Part shown: positions 46,979 through 48,258 of the stretch, one piece after another
How the letters are laid out: every line of letters begins with the position of its first letter
Position numbering within the stretch: the stretch's first letter is position 1
DNA from: an uncultured Lachnospiraceae bacterium
Lineage (GTDB): Bacteria; Bacillota; Clostridia; Lachnospirales; Lachnospiraceae
Length of the DNA stretch: 48,258 nucleotides
Reading direction: 5' to 3'
Assembly: GCA_902777355.1 (NCBI GenBank)
Contig: CACYTU010000068.1
Location: forward strand, 1 to 48,258
Made by a program: the position numbers and the translations under genes
The notes under the pieces: generated by a model
The model's database searches: none
What the model saw: only the letters and a program-made list of their open reading frames with translations
What the model was told of the DNA's origin: nothing

Positions 46979-48088
46979 TCAGCTCTTTTTGCCGCCAAAC
47001 AATCCCGAAAAGATGGAACGCTTTGAAGGATTAGCCTGCTTTCCTGATTTGATTCTCTCATTCAGACTGATATTACTCATCATCCAGCCATTCCATGTAT
47101 TCTGATCAATTGTGACTTCCTTCTTGGGTGCTGCAGCCGGTCCGCTGCTTACTTCCTCATGACTTGTGGTCGAAGCTGCTCTCTGCCCTGTCATACGGCT
47201 CTGCGGATCGTCCTGATAAGAATCATTCTGCCTGACGGAATTGGTCCCTGCTCCCCCCCGGGGATCCGCGCTGAAGGGCGGTCCTCCCTGAGGAGTCTGA
47301 CCCTGCGCCCGTCCGTCTTGAGGGGTGGTGTTAAAGGGCATTCCGCCCTGTGGATCTGCATTGAAGGGCTTTTCTTCCTGAGGACCTGCGCCAAAGGGTG
47401 CTCCTCCCTGACCCTGTGAGGGCTGGCTGTCCTGAGGACCTGAGCCGAAAGGTGCTCCTCCCTGCCCCTGCGGGGGCTGGCCGGGAGCCTGGCCTGTCTG
47501 CGGACCTGAGCTGAAAGGCCTTTCTCCCTGCATGGGCTGGCCGGGAGCCTGACTTACCTGCGGGCCTGCCTTGAAGGAAGGTTCCCCCCGTACGCCGGTT
47601 TCAGGAGCTTCTCCTCCAAAAGCAGGAGGAAATACATCAAAAATCGCTCTGTCCGGCGCAGTCCCCGGGCTGGTCTTCTGCGGATTACCCGCTTTACTGC
47701 CCGAATGCGATGCACCAGGTTTTTCCCGTTTCCGTGAGGATGTTCCCTGCTTACGATCACTGCGGGAAGCATAATTCTGCGTAGGTCCAACCGGGGCGGA
47801 TCCCCCCTTCATCGTTCCGCTTTGAGATGCTTTTTCTTCTGTCCCTTTCCCTGAGGAAAAATCATTAGCAGGAGGAAAAACATTAAAAATGGCGTTACTG
47901 GTGTCCCCGACTGACGACCAGTCATTTTGCTGTGCACTCTTACCGGCACGCCCGCCCGGATTACTCGAAAATGAATTCCCCTGGCTTTTCTGCGGACTTC
48001 TCATTCTCACATCATTACCGCATCTGGGACATATATCTTCATCGGGCATAATAAGAGCCCCGCACTTACTGCATAATCTGGATCCCAT
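46979..48088 (-). CDS. Zinc-ribbon protein with long Gly/Pro/Gln-rich region and WN-WM motif
   Basis: 369 residues. The N-terminal zinc ribbon is CSKCGALIMPDEDICPRCGN (two CxxC pairs). A low-complexity middle (about 160-300) is built of PQGG(A/P)PF, GQPPQGQ and SGPQ units. The short motif AIF(N/D)VFPPA occurs twice (about residues 65 and 150). Near the C-terminus KEVTIDQNTWNGWMMSNISL (about 323-342) matches the motif of the next gene product. No membrane helix, so a cytoplasmic scaffold or adaptor is plausible. AAGGAG lies 5 bases before the start. It follows the partial Gly-rich gene by 26 bases. Confidence 0.8.
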   Translation of the reverse strand: MGSRLCSKCGALIMPDEDICPRCGNDVRMRSPQKSQGNSFSSNPGGRAGKSAQQNDWSSVGDTSNAIFNVFPPANDFSSGKGTEEKASQSGTMKGGSAPVGPTQNYASRSDRKQGTSSRKREKPGASHSGSKAGNPQKTSPGTAPDRAIFDVFPPAFGGEAPETGVRGEPSFKAGPQVSQAPGQPMQGERPFSSGPQTGQAPGQPPQGQGGAPFGSGPQDSQPSQGQGGAPFGAGPQEEKPFNADPQGGMPFNTTPQDGRAQGQTPQGGPPFSADPRGGAGTNSVRQNDSYQDDPQSRMTGQRAASTTSHEEVSSGPAAAPKKEVTIDQNTWNGWMMSNISLNERIKSGKQANPSKRSIFSGLFGGKKS

Positions 48089-48114
48089 TCTTACTCCTTA
48101 CCATCCAAAGGAAA

Positions 48115-48258
48115 TCACCAGCCGTTACCGCCGAAGCCGCCCTGACCGCTCTGTCCGTCCTGATTTCCGAAGCCGCCCTGCTGGCTGCCCTGATCCCAGG
48201 CTCCGCCCTGGCTGCCGAAGCCGCCCTGCTGGCTGCCCTGATCCCAGGCTCCGCCCTG
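48115..48258 (-). CDS. C-terminal end of a Gly/Gln-rich protein, 5' part outside the window
   Basis: Only the last about 47 codons are present: repeats of GGFGSQGGAWDQGSQQ ending GQGGFGGNGW and a TGA at 48115-48117. The frame is open to the window edge. The composition resembles the Gly-rich tail of the transglutaminase-like protein. Nothing can be said about its N-terminal domains. Confidence 0.75.
   Translation of the reverse strand, partial: QGGAWDQGSQQGGFGSQGGAWDQGSQQGGFGNQDGQSGQGGFGGNGW

Overview
The window looks like a chromosomal segment of a Bacillota (Clostridia) bacterium, most likely Lachnospiraceae-like. The grounds are a CIRCE-controlled groESL, a DUF1385-prmC-prfA gene string next to rpmE, pyruvate phosphate dikinase, an HD-domain Ppx/GppA protein, CotH-family proteins, purine-rich Shine-Dalgarno sites and intrinsic terminators. 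No tRNA, rRNA, CRISPR array or phage module was seen. The species cannot be named from the sequence.

The left part (1-21 kb) is mostly housekeeping. It holds relA/spoT (minus strand, running off the left edge), groEL and groES, a small orphan gene, a frameshifted PPDK gene, a GDPD-family gene, an ABC-F ATPase, and a minus-strand string DUF1385-prmC-prfA-ppx-ppk1 that couples release-factor methylation, RF1 and polyphosphate metabolism. rpmE sits just upstream of that string with its own promoter and terminator. From 21 to 30 kb come idi, a stand-alone FRG-domain gene, a polytopic membrane protein with a broken 5' end, and two tandem CotH/chitobiase-like membrane-anchored proteins.

The right part (30-48 kb) is the most interesting. 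It is an 18-kb run of minus-strand genes. In transcription order they are: a Gly-rich protein (partial), a zinc-ribbon low-complexity protein, a single-pass membrane protein sharing a short W-rich motif with it, a Gly/Tyr-rich transmembrane transglutaminase-like protein, a two-helix membrane protein, a DUF4062/STAND-type P-loop NTPase with a long C-terminal region, a polytopic membrane protein, a TM-Rossmann-RyR protein, a TIR protein joined through a repeat linker to a membrane-anchored extracellular solute-binding domain (now split by a change in a homopolymer tract), and a 1149-residue protein with a Rossmann-like, a RyR-like, a CARF-like and a PD-(D/E)xK (DUF1887/Card1-like) region. I infer a membrane-associated sensing, signalling or immune apparatus: extracellular ligand-binding and transglutaminase domains outside, TIR, RyR, STAND and nuclease modules inside.

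Two patterns run through the whole window. First, many genes carry tandem repeats peculiar to that locus at their 3' ends, often duplicating the stop codon with its flanks, and several proteins, including housekeeping ones, carry low-complexity inserts. Second, four genes (relA, ppdK, the 23-25 kb membrane gene and the TIR-receptor gene) show small deletions or frameshifts. These are either real decay or phase variation, or consensus errors, and raw reads are needed to decide. A 155-bp palindromic element flanked by 7-bp direct repeats at 20.5 kb looks like a MITE.
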